Positions 39,957-49,921 of a DNA stretch of 64,000 nucleotides are shown one piece after another. The DNA is from Sphingopyxis sp. 113P3 (GTDB lineage: Bacteria > Pseudomonadota > Alphaproteobacteria > Sphingomonadales > Sphingomonadaceae): the NCBI RefSeq assembly GCF_001278035.1, contig NZ_CP009452.1:2079501-2143500 (forward strand). The letters run 5' to 3'. Position 1 is the first letter of the stretch. Every line of letters begins with the position of its first letter. The position numbers and the translations under genes are program-made. Under the pieces are notes generated by a model. It made no database searches. It saw only the letters and a list, made by a program, of their open reading frames with translations, and was not told the DNA's origin.

Positions 39957-40943
39957 ATGCCGAAACTTTCCTTTCTCGACCTCGTCCCCGTCACCGACAG
40001 CGGGACGGTTGCGCAGTCGCTCGCGAATGCCGCCGACCTTGCTCGCCACGCCGAGGCGCTCGGCTACCATCGCTACTGGGTCGCCGAGCATCACGGAATG
40101 GCGGGGATTGCGAGCGCAGCGACCGCGGTTGTGCTCGCACACATCGGTCATGCGACAGAGCATATTCGCATCGGCGCGGGCGGGATCATGCTTCCCAATC
40201 ATGCGCCCATGGTCATTGCCGAACAGTTCGGAACGCTCGAGGCGCTCTTCCCCGGACGGGTCGACCTTGGCCTTGGGCGCGCGCCGGGATCCGACCAGCG
40301 CGTCGCGCAGGCGCTCAGGCGCAATCTCGCGAGCAACGAGCGGCAGTTTCCGCAGGATGTTCTGGAGTTGCAGGCCTTCCTCGCCGGCGACGAGCGGCTC
40401 GGCATCCGGGCTGTCCCGGGTGAGGGGAGCCGCGTTCCCCTGTGGATCCTGGGATCGAGCCTCTTTGGCGCGCAGCTCGCGGCGATGCTTGGCTTGCCCT
40501 ACGCTTTCGCGAGCCATTTCGCGCCCGATGCGCTCGATGAAGCGCTCGATATCTATCGCCGCCAGTTCAAGCCATCGGCGCAGCTTTCCGAGCCTTACGC
40601 GGCTGCAGCGTTCAACATCTTCGCGGCCGATACGCGCGAAGAGGCCGAACGGCTCGCCTCCTCGCAGCAGCAGGCCTTCGTTGCGCTGCGAACGGGGCAC
40701 CCTGGCAAGATGAAGCCGCCGGTCGAAGGCTATAAGGATAGCCTGCCGCCCAATGCGCGCGCCATTCTCGACCATGTGCTGCAATGTTCAGCGGTCGGGA
40801 CGAGCAGCGACGTCGCGGACGGTCTTAAGGCCTTCATCGCGCGAACCGGCGTGAACGAGGTCATCGCCGTCTCGTCAATGTATGATCATGACGCGCGCAA
40901 ACATTCGCTCGCGCTGGCGATGGAGGCGATGAGGACGCTCTGA
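39957..40943 (+). CDS. LLM-class flavin-dependent oxidoreductase
   Basis: A 328-residue luciferase-like monooxygenase fold protein. It shows LSFLDLVPV near the N-terminus, [75 protein letters not shown], all typical of the group that includes YhbW. Reduced FMN use and substrate are not determinable. Alone, followed by a hairpin terminator. Confidence 0.86.
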   Translation: MPKLSFLDLVPVTDSGTVAQSLANAADLARHAEALGYHRYWVAEHHGMAGIASAATAVVLAHIGHATEHIRIGAGGIMLPNHAPMVIAEQFGTLEALFPGRVDLGLGRAPGSDQRVAQALRRNLASNERQFPQDVLELQAFLAGDERLGIRAVPGEGSRVPLWILGSSLFGAQLAAMLGLPYAFASHFAPDALDEALDIYRRQFKPSAQLSEPYAAAAFNIFAADTREEAERLASSQQQAFVALRTGHPGKMKPPVEGYKDSLPPNARAILDHVLQCSAVGTSSDVADGLKAFIARTGVNEVIAVSSMYDHDARKHSLALAMEAMRTL

Positions 40944-40952
40944 TCCCCTGTG

Positions 40953-40982
40953 TTGACGCGCCTCCGGGCGCGGCAGTATAGG
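40953..40982 (+). promoter_or_regulatory. argD: predicted sigma-70 promoter of argD
   Basis: TTGACG (40953-40958) and TATAGG (40977-40982) are separated by 18 bases, a good housekeeping-type promoter. Transcription would start near 40990, only about 7 bases before a terminator hairpin, so most transcripts might stop at once. See the separate finding. Confidence 0.5.
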
Positions 40983-40996
40983 GGCCGCGCCAATCG

Positions 40997-41022
40997 GGCG
41001 GCCCATGCGGGGTCGCCTTTTT
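40997..41022 (+). terminator. terminator hairpin in the argD leader
   Basis: GGCGGCCC pairs with GGGTCGCC (8 bp, one G-T pair, 5-base loop) followed by TTTTT. It is a textbook intrinsic terminator lying between the LLM gene and argD. It could end the LLM transcript or attenuate argD. Confidence 0.75.
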
Positions 41023-41050
41023 GCTTTGCCTCTATGGAAAGGTGCTTGCC

Positions 41051-42238
41051 ATGTCGATCACGCCGCTGATGCCCGTTTACCCCCGGTGCGCGGTGCGGCC
41101 GGTACGCGGCGAAGGCGCCTATCTGATCGGTGAACGCGGCGAGCGCTATCTGGATTTTGCAAGCGGTATCGCGGTCAATCTTCTCGGCCACGGTCATCCC
41201 CACCTCACCAAGGCCATCCAGGACCAGGCGGCGACGCTGATGCATGTGTCGAATCTTTACGGCAGCCCGCAGGGCGAAGCTTTCGCATCACGGCTCGTCG
41301 CGAATACATTCGCCGACACCGTCTTCTTCACCAACTCGGGCGCCGAGGCGGTCGAATGCGCGATCAAGACGGCGCGCTCCTATCATTCGAGCGCGGGCAA
41401 CCCCGAGAAGAATGTTCTGATCACCTTCAACAACGCGTTCCACGGCCGCACGCTCGGCACGATTTCAGCCACCAACCAGGAAAAGCTGCGCAAGGGCTTC
41501 GACCCGCTCCTGCCCGGATTTGCCTACGCGCCGTTCGACGACATCAACGCTGCGCTCGACCTTGTCGACGACACAACCGCGGGCTTCCTGGTTGAGCCCA
41601 TCCAGGGCGAGGGCGGTATTCGCCCGGCGTCGCAGCCCTTCCTCCAGGCGCTGCGCGACATTTGCGACAAACGCGACCTCATGCTGATCTTCGACGAGGT
41701 CCAGTGCGGCGTCGCGCGCACCGGCACACTCTATGCCCATGAGCAATATGGCGTCACGCCCGATATCATGGCGAGCGCGAAAGGCATCGGCGGCGGGTTC
41801 CCGCTCGGCGCGTGCCTCGCCACCGAAAAGGCCGCGCGCGGCATGGTGATCGGCACCCACGGATCGACCTACGGAGGCAATCCACTGGCGATGGCGGCGG
41901 GCCAGGCGGTATTCGACGTGATCCTCGAGGAAGGCTTCCTCGATCAGGTCAAGGCGACCGGCGAGCGTCTGCGCGGTGCGCTCGAGCAGCTCATCCCCAA
42001 TCACGACGGATTGTTCGACAGCGTGCGCGGCATGGGGTTGATGCTGGGGATCAAGCTGAAATCCGACAGCCGTGCGTTCGTCGCGCATCTGCGCGACAAC
42101 CATGGGCTGCTGACTGTCGCAGCGGGCGACAATGTCGTGCGCATCCTGCCGCCGCTCAACATCGAGCAGGCGCATATCGATGAGTGCATCACGAAGTTGT
42201 CGGCAGGCGCGGCGAGCTATACGCCGCCCGAAGCCTGA
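41051..42238 (+). CDS. argD: acetylornithine aminotransferase
   Basis: A 395-residue PLP enzyme, the fourth step of arginine synthesis (it may also serve as succinyldiaminopimelate transaminase). Blocks seen: [85 protein letters not shown] and [13 protein letters not shown] with the Schiff-base lysine. ATG 41051 follows GGAAAGG by 8 bases. The stop shares a base with the argF start (TGATG). First gene of argD-argF-hslO. Confidence 0.95.
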   Translation: MSITPLMPVYPRCAVRPVRGEGAYLIGERGERYLDFASGIAVNLLGHGHPHLTKAIQDQAATLMHVSNLYGSPQGEAFASRLVANTFADTVFFTNSGAEAVECAIKTARSYHSSAGNPEKNVLITFNNAFHGRTLGTISATNQEKLRKGFDPLLPGFAYAPFDDINAALDLVDDTTAGFLVEPIQGEGGIRPASQPFLQALRDICDKRDLMLIFDEVQCGVARTGTLYAHEQYGVTPDIMASAKGIGGGFPLGACLATEKAARGMVIGTHGSTYGGNPLAMAAGQAVFDVILEEGFLDQVKATGERLRGALEQLIPNHDGLFDSVRGMGLMLGIKLKSDSRAFVAHLRDNHGLLTVAAGDNVVRILPPLNIEQAHIDECITKLSAGAASYTPPEA

Positions 42239-43161
42239 TGCGGCACTTTCTCAATCTTTCGGACGCGGGCAGCGACGCCGTCGCTGCGATGCTTGCCGAC
42301 GCGATCGACAGGAAGGCAGCGCGCGCGACCTGGCCCAAGGGCCGGGCTGACGCCGACAAGCCGCTCGCCGATCATGTGCTTGCGATGGTGTTTGAGAAGA
42401 ATTCGACCCGGACCCGCGCTTCGTTCGACATGGCGATGCGCCAATTGGGCGGGAGCGCGATGATTCTCGACGCGGGGACGACCCAGCTCGGTCGCGGCGA
42501 GACAATCGCCGATACGGCGCGTGTCCTTTCGCGCTATGTCGATGCAATCATGATCCGCACCGACGATCACGCCAAGATCGAGGAGCTCGCCGCACACGCG
42601 AGCGTGCCCGTCATAAACGGCCTGACCGATCTCTCGCACCCCTGCCAGATCGTCGCGGACCTACTGACTCTCGTCGAGAGCGGCAAACCGCTGCCGGGTC
42701 TCGAACTTGCGTGGCTCGGCGATGGCAACAATGTTCTCGCCTCGCTCATCGAGGCGGCGGGCTTGTTCGGGTTCAACGTTCGCGCCGGGTGCCCGCAAGG
42801 CTATGAACCGCACCCAGCCTTCGTCGAGGCAGCGCGGGCGCGGGGCGCGCGGATCGATTTCGTGCGCGATGCGCACGAAGCGGCGGCGGGCGCCGACGTC
42901 ATCGTCACCGATACCTGGGTCTCGATGGGTCAGGATCATGCGCACAACAAGCTTGCGGCGATGGCGCCTTTCCAGGTCGACGAGCGATTGATGGGCGCGG
43001 CGAAAGCCGACGCGCTCTTCCTCCACTGCCTGCCTGCGCACCGCGGCGAGGAGGTTGTCGACGCGGTGATCGACGGACCGCAGTCGCGCGTGTGGGACGA
43101 GGCGGAAAACCGCGTTCATGCACAAAAGTCCGTGCTGCTCTGGGCCCTGGAAAAACTGTGA
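42238..43161 (+). CDS. argF: ornithine carbamoyltransferase
   Basis: A 307-residue anabolic transcarbamylase making citrulline from ornithine and carbamoyl phosphate. The carbamoyl-phosphate site [13 protein letters not shown] is at about residues 52-64; [11 protein letters not shown] contains the HPxQ motif; ornithine-side motifs are [10 protein letters not shown] and [13 protein letters not shown] (HCLP). Overlaps argD by one base and hslO by GTGA, so all three are translated in series. Confidence 0.95.
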   Translation: MRHFLNLSDAGSDAVAAMLADAIDRKAARATWPKGRADADKPLADHVLAMVFEKNSTRTRASFDMAMRQLGGSAMILDAGTTQLGRGETIADTARVLSRYVDAIMIRTDDHAKIEELAAHASVPVINGLTDLSHPCQIVADLLTLVESGKPLPGLELAWLGDGNNVLASLIEAAGLFGFNVRAGCPQGYEPHPAFVEAARARGARIDFVRDAHEAAAGADVIVTDTWVSMGQDHAHNKLAAMAPFQVDERLMGAAKADALFLHCLPAHRGEEVVDAVIDGPQSRVWDEAENRVHAQKSVLLWALEKL

Positions 43162-44072
43162 GCGCCGCGGTCGAAACCTGGTTCGATCAACCGCTGGTCT
43201 TCACTATCGCCGCGCGCCATGTGCGCGGGCGGCTCGTGCGGCTTGGTCCGGTGCTGAACAGGATTATCTCAGCGCACAGCTACCCTCCGGTCGCCGAACA
43301 GCTGCTCGCCGAGGCGCTCGTCCTCACCGTGCTTCTCGGTTCAACGCTCAAGGACGAAACGAGCCAGCTCACGCTCCAGGCGCAAACGGGCGGCGGGCCG
43401 GTCGAACTGCTCGTGTGCGACTATCGCGGCGGCGAGCTTCGCGGCTATCTGAAGTTTGATGCCGATCGCCTCGCCGAGGCGGGGCCCGAGCCTACGCTCT
43501 TCGGGCTTTTCGGCGAGGGCTTCCTTGCAATTACCTTCGATCATGCAACGACGGGCGAGCGCTATCAGGGGATCGTACCCCTCGAAGGATCGTCGATCGG
43601 CGAGGCGGCTGAACATTATTTCGAGCAGTCCGAACAGATTCCGAGCCTGATCCGCCTCGCCGCGCGCCACGATGCCGAGGCGGGCTGTGTTGCAGGCGGT
43701 CTCTTGCTTCAGCATCTGCCCGAGGGCGAAGTCGGGCGCGACCGGCTCCATGTGCGCCATGACCGGCCCGAATGGGACCATGCGCGAACCATTGCAGAGA
43801 CGCTCAAAGCGGAAGAACTCACCGATCCTGCGACCTCGCTCGAAACACTCGCCTGGCGGCTCTTCCACGAAGAGGAGGTACGCGTCGACCCTGGCGTGAT
43901 CGTGTCGCGTGGCTGCCGGTGCAGCACCGGATATTTTGCCGGGGTGCTCGCGCAATTTCCCGAAAGCGAACGCCGCGAGATGGCCGATGAGGCAGGGCTC
44001 ATTCAGGTCGACTGCGCCTTTTGCTCACGCATTTTCCCAATTCCCTTGGGCGAAATCGGCACGTCCGAATAG
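43158..44072 (+). CDS. hslO: redox-regulated chaperone Hsp33
   Basis: A 304-residue chaperone switched on by oxidation and heat. The zinc-binding redox switch has C253-R-C255 (SRGCRCST) and C286-A-F-C289 ([10 protein letters not shown]), the CXC-X30-CXXC pattern of Hsp33. The N-terminal domain begins with [20 protein letters not shown]. The GTG start lies in a GTGA overlap with argF. Co-operon with arginine genes is common in alphaproteobacteria. Confidence 0.93.
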   Translation: MSAAVETWFDQPLVFTIAARHVRGRLVRLGPVLNRIISAHSYPPVAEQLLAEALVLTVLLGSTLKDETSQLTLQAQTGGGPVELLVCDYRGGELRGYLKFDADRLAEAGPEPTLFGLFGEGFLAITFDHATTGERYQGIVPLEGSSIGEAAEHYFEQSEQIPSLIRLAARHDAEAGCVAGGLLLQHLPEGEVGRDRLHVRHDRPEWDHARTIAETLKAEELTDPATSLETLAWRLFHEEEVRVDPGVIVSRGCRCSTGYFAGVLAQFPESERREMADEAGLIQVDCAFCSRIFPIPLGEIGTSE

Positions 44073-44211
44073 GCCTCGCTGCGGCTTGTCTTCCCGGCAA
44101 ACCGTGGCGATTCGGGGGCGAGCGGTTGAAAGCTCGCGGCCGGATTGCTATCTGCTGGAGAACGGGGTCGCGCTCTCGCCCGGTTGTGGGTGGCCAGGTG
44201 GATAGGTGGAT

Positions 44212-44628
44212 ATGGCGATCTTCTCTCCCTTTTTACGATGGATGTTTGCGGTTGCGTCGCTGGTGTTCGCGAGCGCTCCGGTGCCGGCACAGGCCCCTTC
44301 GCTTGCGATGCTCGACCGGCTCGAAAAAGGGCGCTGGCAGCTCAGCGAACGCGGCAAGACCGAAGCGCTCCAATCCATTTGCCTCGGTGACGCGCGGCGC
44401 ATGATCCAGATCTACCATGCGCGCAGCAATTGCTCACGCTATGTGATCGAGGACAAGCCTGCGTCGGTGACGGTGCATTACACATGTCCGGGGGCGGGGC
44501 ACGGGCGCACGACGATCCGTGCCGAAACCAACCGGCTCGTCCAGATCGACACGCAGGGCATTGCGAACGGCAAGCCCTTTTCGCAGGCGATCGAGGCCCG
44601 GCGCGTCGCGGCCTGCGCCGGCGGGTGA
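44212..44628 (+). CDS. small exported protein, possibly DUF3617-like
   Basis: A 138-residue protein with a signal peptide (FLRWMFAVASLVFASAPVPAQA). The mature part has four Cys (QSICLGD, SNCSRYV, HYTCPGAG, VAACAGG) in a pattern that resembles DUF3617-type periplasmic proteins: GRWQLSERG, then beta strands ending in SVTVHYTC and TTIRAETNRLVQIDTQG. The family call is tentative. I start at ATG 44212; an in-frame GTG two codons earlier exists. Role unknown. Confidence 0.65.
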   Translation: MAIFSPFLRWMFAVASLVFASAPVPAQAPSLAMLDRLEKGRWQLSERGKTEALQSICLGDARRMIQIYHARSNCSRYVIEDKPASVTVHYTCPGAGHGRTTIRAETNRLVQIDTQGIANGKPFSQAIEARRVAACAGG

Positions 44629-44718
44629 CCACGGGTAACGCGAAATTAACCATCGCGGCCTATCAAGGTCGCACGACGCACCCTTGTGTGTCCTTCTCCC
44701 TACGGCTTCATGCCGAAC

Positions 44719-44754
44719 TGGGCCGCCGGCGATCGCCGCGCGGCCCATTTTCTT
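44719..44754 (+). terminator. terminator hairpin before queC
   Basis: TGGGCCGC pairs with GCGGCCCA (44719-44726 and 44740-44747), with an inner CGGCG/CGCCG stem and a following TTTTCTT. It ends the preceding gene or attenuates queC. No preQ1 riboswitch consensus was recognised in front of it. Confidence 0.65.
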
Positions 44755-44822
44755 GATGCGGTGCAGCACGCGCCCTTGCGCGCCCGGCTGGCGGGGCGTA
44801 TCGGGCGCCAATGCACGCCATT

Positions 44823-45503
44823 ATGGGAAAAACGGTCATCGTCCTTCTTTCGGGCGGACTCGACTCCATGGTCTGCGCTGGCCTCGCCCGCGAAGCTGGC
44901 GCGCACATCGTCGCGCTCACGGTCGACTATAACCAGCGCCACCGGGTCGAACTGGAATCGGCTGCGCGCATTGCCGAGCATGTCGGCGCCGTTGAACATA
45001 TCGTGCTGCCGCTCGACCTTCGCCGCTTTGGCGGATCGGCGCTGACCGCCGACATCGACGTGCCCAAGGACGGTCCGCTCGGGGAAGAAAACGCCATCCC
45101 GGTCACCTATGTGCCTGCCCGCAATCTCATCTTTCTCTCGCTCACCCTCGGGCTCGCCGAGGCGCGCCAGGCGCAGGACATCGTCATCGGGGTCAATGCC
45201 CTCGATTATTCGGGCTATCCCGACTGCCGCCCCGAATTCATCAGCGGCTTTGAAGCGCTCGCGCGCCTCGCTACACGCGACGGCGACCGGGGCGTCGATT
45301 TTCATATCCACGCACCGCTCCAGCACATGACCAAGGCCGATATCGCTGCCGAGGCGGCGCGGCTCGGCCTCGATGCGGGAATGAGCTGGTCGTGCTACGA
45401 TCCCACTCCTGCCGGCCTGCACTGTGGGCGCTGCGATAGCTGCCGGCTGCGCAGCAAGGGCTTCGCTGACGCTGGCCTCGCTGATCCGACGCGCTACGCC
45501 TGA
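44823..45503 (+). CDS. queC: 7-cyano-7-deazaguanine synthase
   Basis: A 226-residue ATP-dependent enzyme making preQ0, the queuosine precursor. The PP-loop VLLSGGLDSM is at the N-terminus, followed by ALTVDYNQRH, PVTYVPARNLIFLSLTLGLAEA, and the zinc site CYDPTPAGLHCGRCDSCRLRSKGF. I take ATG 44823 (MGKTVIVLLSGG) over one four codons upstream. queE follows after 3 bases. Confidence 0.95.
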   Translation: MGKTVIVLLSGGLDSMVCAGLAREAGAHIVALTVDYNQRHRVELESAARIAEHVGAVEHIVLPLDLRRFGGSALTADIDVPKDGPLGEENAIPVTYVPARNLIFLSLTLGLAEARQAQDIVIGVNALDYSGYPDCRPEFISGFEALARLATRDGDRGVDFHIHAPLQHMTKADIAAEAARLGLDAGMSWSCYDPTPAGLHCGRCDSCRLRSKGFADAGLADPTRYA

Positions 45504-45506
45504 CCC

Positions 45507-46139
45507 ATGGCCTATGCCGTCAAAGAGATTTTTCTGACCCTCCAGGGGGAGGGCGCGCAGGCGGGCCGCCGCGCGGTATTCTGCCGCTTTTCCGGCTGCA
45601 ATTTATGGACGGGGCGCGAAGCGGACCGCGCGAAAGCCGTCTGCCGCTTCTGCGACACCGATTTTGTCGGCACCGACGGGACGCTCGGGGGAAAATATGC
45701 CGATGCCGCGGCGCTTGCTGACCAGATTGCCGGTATTTGGGGCGAAGGTCCCGATAACCGCTACGTTGTGCTGACCGGTGGCGAGCCAATGCTCCAGGTT
45801 GACGAAGCGCTGGTTGCGAGCCTGCATGAACGCGGTTTCACCATCGCGATCGAAACCAACGGCACATTTCCTGTCCCGCGCAGCATCGACTGGATCTGCG
45901 TCAGCCCGAAGGCGGGGAGCGTGCTTGTCCAGACGAGCGGCGACGAACTGAAGCTTGTCTGGCCGCAGCCGGGCAGCGATGTCGAGTATTTTGCGTCGCT
46001 CGATTTTGCCCATCATCTGGTTCAGCCGCTCGACGATCCGAACGCTGCCGACAATGTTCGCGCCTGCATCGAGCTGGTGATGGCGGATCCGCGCTGGCGC
46101 CTGTCGCTTCAGACGCACAAGAGCCTCGGGCTGCGCTAA
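45507..46139 (+). CDS. queE: 7-carboxy-7-deazaguanine synthase (radical SAM)
   Basis: A 210-residue radical SAM enzyme that contracts carboxy-tetrahydropterin to 7-carboxy-7-deazaguanine. The cluster motif is CNLWTG...VCRFCDT, a CX14CX2C arrangement (Cys 31, 46, 49) typical of QueE. EIFLTLQGEGAQAGRRAVFCRFSG precedes it, and VLTGGEPMLQ and ETNGTFPVP contact SAM and substrate. It acts just before QueC in the pathway and forms a two-gene operon with it. Confidence 0.94.
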   Translation: MAYAVKEIFLTLQGEGAQAGRRAVFCRFSGCNLWTGREADRAKAVCRFCDTDFVGTDGTLGGKYADAAALADQIAGIWGEGPDNRYVVLTGGEPMLQVDEALVASLHERGFTIAIETNGTFPVPRSIDWICVSPKAGSVLVQTSGDELKLVWPQPGSDVEYFASLDFAHHLVQPLDDPNAADNVRACIELVMADPRWRLSLQTHKSLGLR

Positions 46140-46142
46140 AGC

Positions 46143-46481
46143 TTATTCGGCCGCCGTCTTGGCGGCGGGTGCGGTCACGGCCTTCTTGGCTGCAGGGGCA
46201 GCGACGGCATCGGTATCGCCCGCTTCGGCCGCATCATCGCCGCTGCTCTCCTCCGCCGCATCCGTCTTCTCGGCTTTTTTGGAGCTTCCCTCATCGGGTA
46301 CGCTATTGTCGATCGCGGTGCCGTCGAGGCTCGTATCGTCGAGAATGATCATCGCATCGCTGATCGTCCCGGGCTGAACCTCGATCGCATCGAGCTTGGT
46401 CGTCGACGAACCTTCCGATTCGCTGCCTCCGCAAGCCGCGAGCGACAGGAAGAGGGCTGAAGACAAGAGATAACGGGTCAT
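46143..46481 (-). CDS. small predicted lipoprotein
   Basis: A 112-residue lipoprotein. The signal SALFLSLAACGGSE has a clear lipobox (LAAC), so Cys17 should be lipidated. The rest is low-complexity, acidic in the middle and Ala/Lys-rich at the end, with TKLDAIEVQPGTISDAMIILDDTSLDGTAIDN as its only structured-looking part. No known family. It starts 9 bases after the lipB stop and is probably co-transcribed with it. Confidence 0.7.
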   Translation of the reverse strand: MTRYLLSSALFLSLAACGGSESEGSSTTKLDAIEVQPGTISDAMIILDDTSLDGTAIDNSVPDEGSSKKAEKTDAAEESSGDDAAEAGDTDAVAAPAAKKAVTAPAAKTAAE

Positions 46482-46490
46482 GGCTACCTC

Positions 46491-47144
46491 CTAATCGCTC
46501 GGCGAAAGCTTGTCGAGAAAGGCAGGAAAGGCGGCCGCCAGCGCAGCATCGACCTCGCCGAAGCCTACCTCATTCCCGAGAGCCGCAAGACTGGTGACGG
46601 GGAATTCGGCGATGCCGCAGGGCACGATTCCACCAAAATGGCCAAGGTCGGGTGCGATGTTGAGCGAGAAACCGTGCAGCGTCACCCAGCGCCGAACCCG
46701 AACGCCGATGGCGCCGATCTTCGCCTCGCGTCCTGCCGGATCGTCGGTCCAGATGCCGATCCGGCCCTCGGCGCGCCGCGCCGCGACGCCAAGCCGTGCA
46801 AGCGCGTCGATCACCCAGCCTTCGAGCGCGGCGACATAGGCGCGAATGTCGCGGCCGCGGCGGCCGAGGTCGAGTTGAACATAGCCGACCCGCTGGCCTG
46901 GTCCGTGATAGGTATACCGCCCGCCGCGTCCCGCATCATAAATCGGAAAGCGCGGGTCGAGAAGCTCGGCGGGGTCGGCGCTTGTCCCCGCCGTATAGAG
47001 CGGCGGATGCTCGACGAGCCAGATGCGCTCGCCGGCCTCTCCTTCATGGATGGCCGCCGCGCGCTCTTCCATGTCGGCAAGCGCGGCGGGATAATCGGTA
47101 AGACCGGGGGCAACGCTCCATTCGGGTGACGGCAGTCGGGTCAT
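46491..47144 (-). CDS. lipB: octanoyl-[acyl-carrier-protein]:protein N-octanoyltransferase
   Basis: A 217-residue enzyme moving octanoate from ACP to lipoyl domains. Signatures are [35 protein letters not shown], the catalytic lysine in [24 protein letters not shown] and the catalytic Cys in GGIVPCGI. I start at ATG 47144 ([11 protein letters not shown]). Standard length. Confidence 0.94.
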   Translation of the reverse strand: MTRLPSPEWSVAPGLTDYPAALADMEERAAAIHEGEAGERIWLVEHPPLYTAGTSADPAELLDPRFPIYDAGRGGRYTYHGPGQRVGYVQLDLGRRGRDIRAYVAALEGWVIDALARLGVAARRAEGRIGIWTDDPAGREAKIGAIGVRVRRWVTLHGFSLNIAPDLGHFGGIVPCGIAEFPVTSLAALGNEVGFGEVDAALAAAFPAFLDKLSPSD

Positions 47145-47278
47145 CGCCCGCGTCCTGCCCGGCTCGACGCCCCAGCGCAAGAGGGAGGCCGCCGGTGGAA
47201 TCGTTAACAAGGCTGGACAAGGGGAGGGGAGGGCGTCAGTCTCGCGCTTTGAGGGGCTAATCAGACACGGAAGTATCG

Positions 47279-48025
47279 ATGCCGAAATTCGACATGGGCG
47301 CTGCCTGGGAAGACAGCATGCTTCTCCTGCGCTCGCATAGTGCGCTTACGGGAGCCATCGCGGCGGTTTTTCTCTTCTTGCCGACGCTTGCAGTGAGCTG
47401 GTTCGGCCCCGTGCCGATCGAGCCTGCCGCCGGGGCCAGTTTCGATCAGGTCATGGCGACGATGCGTGCCAACGTGATCCAGGCGGTACCCTATCAACTG
47501 TTTGTCGCGATCGTCTCGGGGATCGGCGGGATCGGCATCCTGCGTCTCTGGCTGTCGCGCAGCGGCATCAGCGTCGGTGAAGCGCTGGTCTTTGCGTTGA
47601 CGATGGTGCCGACGGTGATCGTCATCCAGCTCCTCTGCGGGTTGATTGTCGGAGTCGGCTTTGTGCTGCTGATCGTGCCAGGCCTCTATCTGTGGGCCCG
47701 GCTCGCGATCGTCGCGCCGGTCGTTGCGGACCAGAGCGAACGCAATCCTCTCGCCGCGATCCGGCAGGGCTGGACGCTGACGAAGGGCAATGGCTGGCGA
47801 ATCTTCCTCTTCATGTTTCTCGTCACGCTCGTGATCCTGGTCATCGCCGTGATCCTCGCCGGTGTCACAGCAGCGGTGCTCGGCACCGATGAGGGCATCG
47901 CACGCATGCTGACGGGGCTCGTCGAAGGCGCCGTCGCCGCCATCAGCGGCATGGTAACGCTCGCAATCGCGGCGGCGACCTATCGCCAGCTCGCGGTGCG
48001 CGCCGCCAGCGACATATTCAGTTGA
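47279..48025 (+). CDS. membrane protein, DUF-type, with glycerophosphoryl-diesterase-membrane-domain look
   Basis: A 248-residue polytopic membrane protein with about six hydrophobic segments (for example [73 protein letters not shown]). The pattern [36 protein letters not shown] resembles the membrane domain of GlpQ-like and YciC-like proteins. The name is tentative. The following gene is a looser relative with the same opening (MGAAWEDSM vs IGAAFSETF). Confidence 0.7.
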   Translation: MPKFDMGAAWEDSMLLLRSHSALTGAIAAVFLFLPTLAVSWFGPVPIEPAAGASFDQVMATMRANVIQAVPYQLFVAIVSGIGGIGILRLWLSRSGISVGEALVFALTMVPTVIVIQLLCGLIVGVGFVLLIVPGLYLWARLAIVAPVVADQSERNPLAAIRQGWTLTKGNGWRIFLFMFLVTLVILVIAVILAGVTAAVLGTDEGIARMLTGLVEGAVAAISGMVTLAIAAATYRQLAVRAASDIFS

Positions 48026-48120
48026 GGGCATGGGAGCTCCCTTCCGCGAGGGCAGGAAGGGGCGCGGGTTAACAAGAGAAAAGAGGGACGCATAAGGTTC
48101 AACAAGGCAGGGGAAACAAC

Positions 48121-48999
48121 ATGGTCAAGATGAGTATCGGTGCGGCTTTTTCCGAAACCTTTGCGTTTCTGAAAGCCAATTGGAGGCAGATGCTGATGTG
48201 GCTTGGGGGCGCTGTAGTGCTTGTCTGTCTGCTCGGCTGGCTCTTTCTGCGCAACACGGTGGCGACCATGATGATGGCACAGGGCGATCCCTCTGCCGCC
48301 TTCGGGGCGATGGGGTCATTTTTCCTCTTCGCGATAATCGCCGGGGTGATCGTGACTGCCGCGAGCCTGCTGATCTGGCGGTCGGGCCTTGTCGGCGGCG
48401 AGCCCGCGAGCGACATCGGCTGGGGCCTCGGTGCGGGGGCTGCCTATATGTTCGCGATGATCGTCGTCTACATCGCGACCATCATCCTCATGTATATTGT
48501 GCTCTTCATCGTCGGGCTACTCGCTGTCGCGATCTTCGGCGCGAGCGGCATGTCTTTAGAAAGCCTGGCAACGGGCGGGGCGTCAGCGGGGCTCATCTTC
48601 TTCGCATTCCTGTTCTACGCCGCGATCCTCGTCTTCTTCCTGTGGTTCTTTGGCCGACTGTCGGTCACCGGACCGCTGATGGCAGCGAGCCGTTCGTCAA
48701 ATCCTTTCACGGCTTTCGGCGAATCGTGGCGACTGACCAGCGCATCGCAGTGGACGATCGTTGGCTTCAACATCCTGATGGCGATCCTGTTTTTCGTCTT
48801 TCTCTTCATCGTGTCGATGGTGCTTGGAGGGGTCATAGGCGGAGCGATGTCGTCACCCGATGCGGGGGCGGGCGCACTGATCGGCGCGCTGATCGTTGCG
48901 CTGCTTGTCTACGTGCCGATGGTGCTGGTGTCCGTGTCGATGCCAGCCGCGGTCTACCGCTGCGTCGGATCGAGGACCGAAACCGACGTATTTGCCTGA
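48121..48999 (+). CDS. membrane protein related to the preceding gene
   Basis: A 292-residue polytopic membrane protein, about six to seven segments. It opens MSIGAAFSETFAFLKANWRQMLMWLGGAVVLVCLLGW and contains GRLSVTGPLMAASRSSNPFTAFGESWRLTSASQWTIVGFNIL, the same layout as the RLAIVAPVV...[13 protein letters not shown] block next door. Probably an ancient tandem duplicate. No function assigned. Its own leader contains AGGGGAAAC before the ATG. Confidence 0.7.
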   Translation: MVKMSIGAAFSETFAFLKANWRQMLMWLGGAVVLVCLLGWLFLRNTVATMMMAQGDPSAAFGAMGSFFLFAIIAGVIVTAASLLIWRSGLVGGEPASDIGWGLGAGAAYMFAMIVVYIATIILMYIVLFIVGLLAVAIFGASGMSLESLATGGASAGLIFFAFLFYAAILVFFLWFFGRLSVTGPLMAASRSSNPFTAFGESWRLTSASQWTIVGFNILMAILFFVFLFIVSMVLGGVIGGAMSSPDAGAGALIGALIVALLVYVPMVLVSVSMPAAVYRCVGSRTETDVFA

Positions 49000-49026
49000 C
49001 GGGAAGGGATCGAGGTCACTAAAGGG

Positions 49027-49056
49027 GGCGTCCCGGTGACGGGGCGCCTCTCTTTT
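49027..49056 (+). terminator. intrinsic terminator between convergent genes
   Basis: GGCGTCCCG pairs with CGGGGCGCC (49027-49035 and 49040-49048) around GTGA, followed by TCTCTTTTG. It ends the membrane-protein transcript in front of convergent hemF. Confidence 0.75.
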
Positions 49057-49060
49057 GTGG

Positions 49061-49921
49061 TCAGGCCCATTTGGCGAGCGGCGGCAGGCTCATCAGGATC
49101 GCGTCGATATTGCCCCCGGTCTTGAGGCCGAACAAGGTTCCGCGGTCGTAAACGAGGTTGAACTCGGCATAACGCCCGCGCCAGATGAGCTGCGCCTCGC
49201 GTTCAGCCTCGGTGAAGGGTTGGTGCATGCGGCGCCGGACAATCTGCGGGAAGATATCGAGGAACGCCTCGCCGACCGCCTGCGTGAAGGCAAAGTTGCG
49301 ATCGAACTCAGCATCGTCGCCGCATTCGAGATGATCGTAGAAAATGCCGCCGACCCCGCGGTGGACGCCGCGGTGGGGGATGAAGAAATATTCCTCCGCC
49401 CATTTGGCGTAGCGCTCGTAGACATCGGGCCCGTAGGGCGCGCAGGCGGCGCGAAACCGCGCGTGGAAGGCGTCGGTGTCCTCGGCATAGGGAATCGGCG
49501 GATTGAGGTCGGCGCCGCCGCCAAACCAGCGCTTCGTCGTTACAAGGAAGCGCGTATTCATGTGCACGGCGGGAACGTGCGGGTTCGCCATATGCGCAAC
49601 AAGGCTGATGCCGGTGGCAAAGAAACGCGGATCCTCGGCCGCGCCGTTGATCGAAGCCGCGAAATCGGGCGCGAAGGCGCCGCCGACCGTCGAGACATTG
49701 ACCCCGACTTTTTCGAAGACCTCTCCCGTCATCACGCCGCGCACGCCGCCTCCGCCTTCGCCGGGCTCAAGCCCCTCGGCCTCGCGGTCCCAGGGCGTGT
49801 AGGTGAAACGCGCCGCGCTGCCTGCTTCGGCTTCGATCGCCTCGAATTCGGTGCAGATGCGGTCGCGCAGCGCCTCGAACCAGTGGCGGGCGGCCTGTTG
49901 CTGGGGATCGAGCGAAATCAT
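49061..49921 (-). CDS. hemF: oxygen-dependent coproporphyrinogen-III oxidase
   Basis: A 286-residue aerobic haem-synthesis enzyme converting coproporphyrinogen III to protoporphyrinogen IX. Conserved parts: GGGGVRGVMTGEVFEKVGVNVSTVGG, HMNTRFLVTTKRWFGGGADLNPPIPY, YFFIPHRGVHRGVGGIFYDHL, and EFNLVYDRGTLFGLKTGGNIDAILMSLPP. The ATG overlaps the trmL stop (ATGA). Normal length. Confidence 0.95.
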   Translation of the reverse strand: MISLDPQQQAARHWFEALRDRICTEFEAIEAEAGSAARFTYTPWDREAEGLEPGEGGGGVRGVMTGEVFEKVGVNVSTVGGAFAPDFAASINGAAEDPRFFATGISLVAHMANPHVPAVHMNTRFLVTTKRWFGGGADLNPPIPYAEDTDAFHARFRAACAPYGPDVYERYAKWAEEYFFIPHRGVHRGVGGIFYDHLECGDDAEFDRNFAFTQAVGEAFLDIFPQIVRRRMHQPFTEAEREAQLIWRGRYAEFNLVYDRGTLFGLKTGGNIDAILMSLPPLAKWA

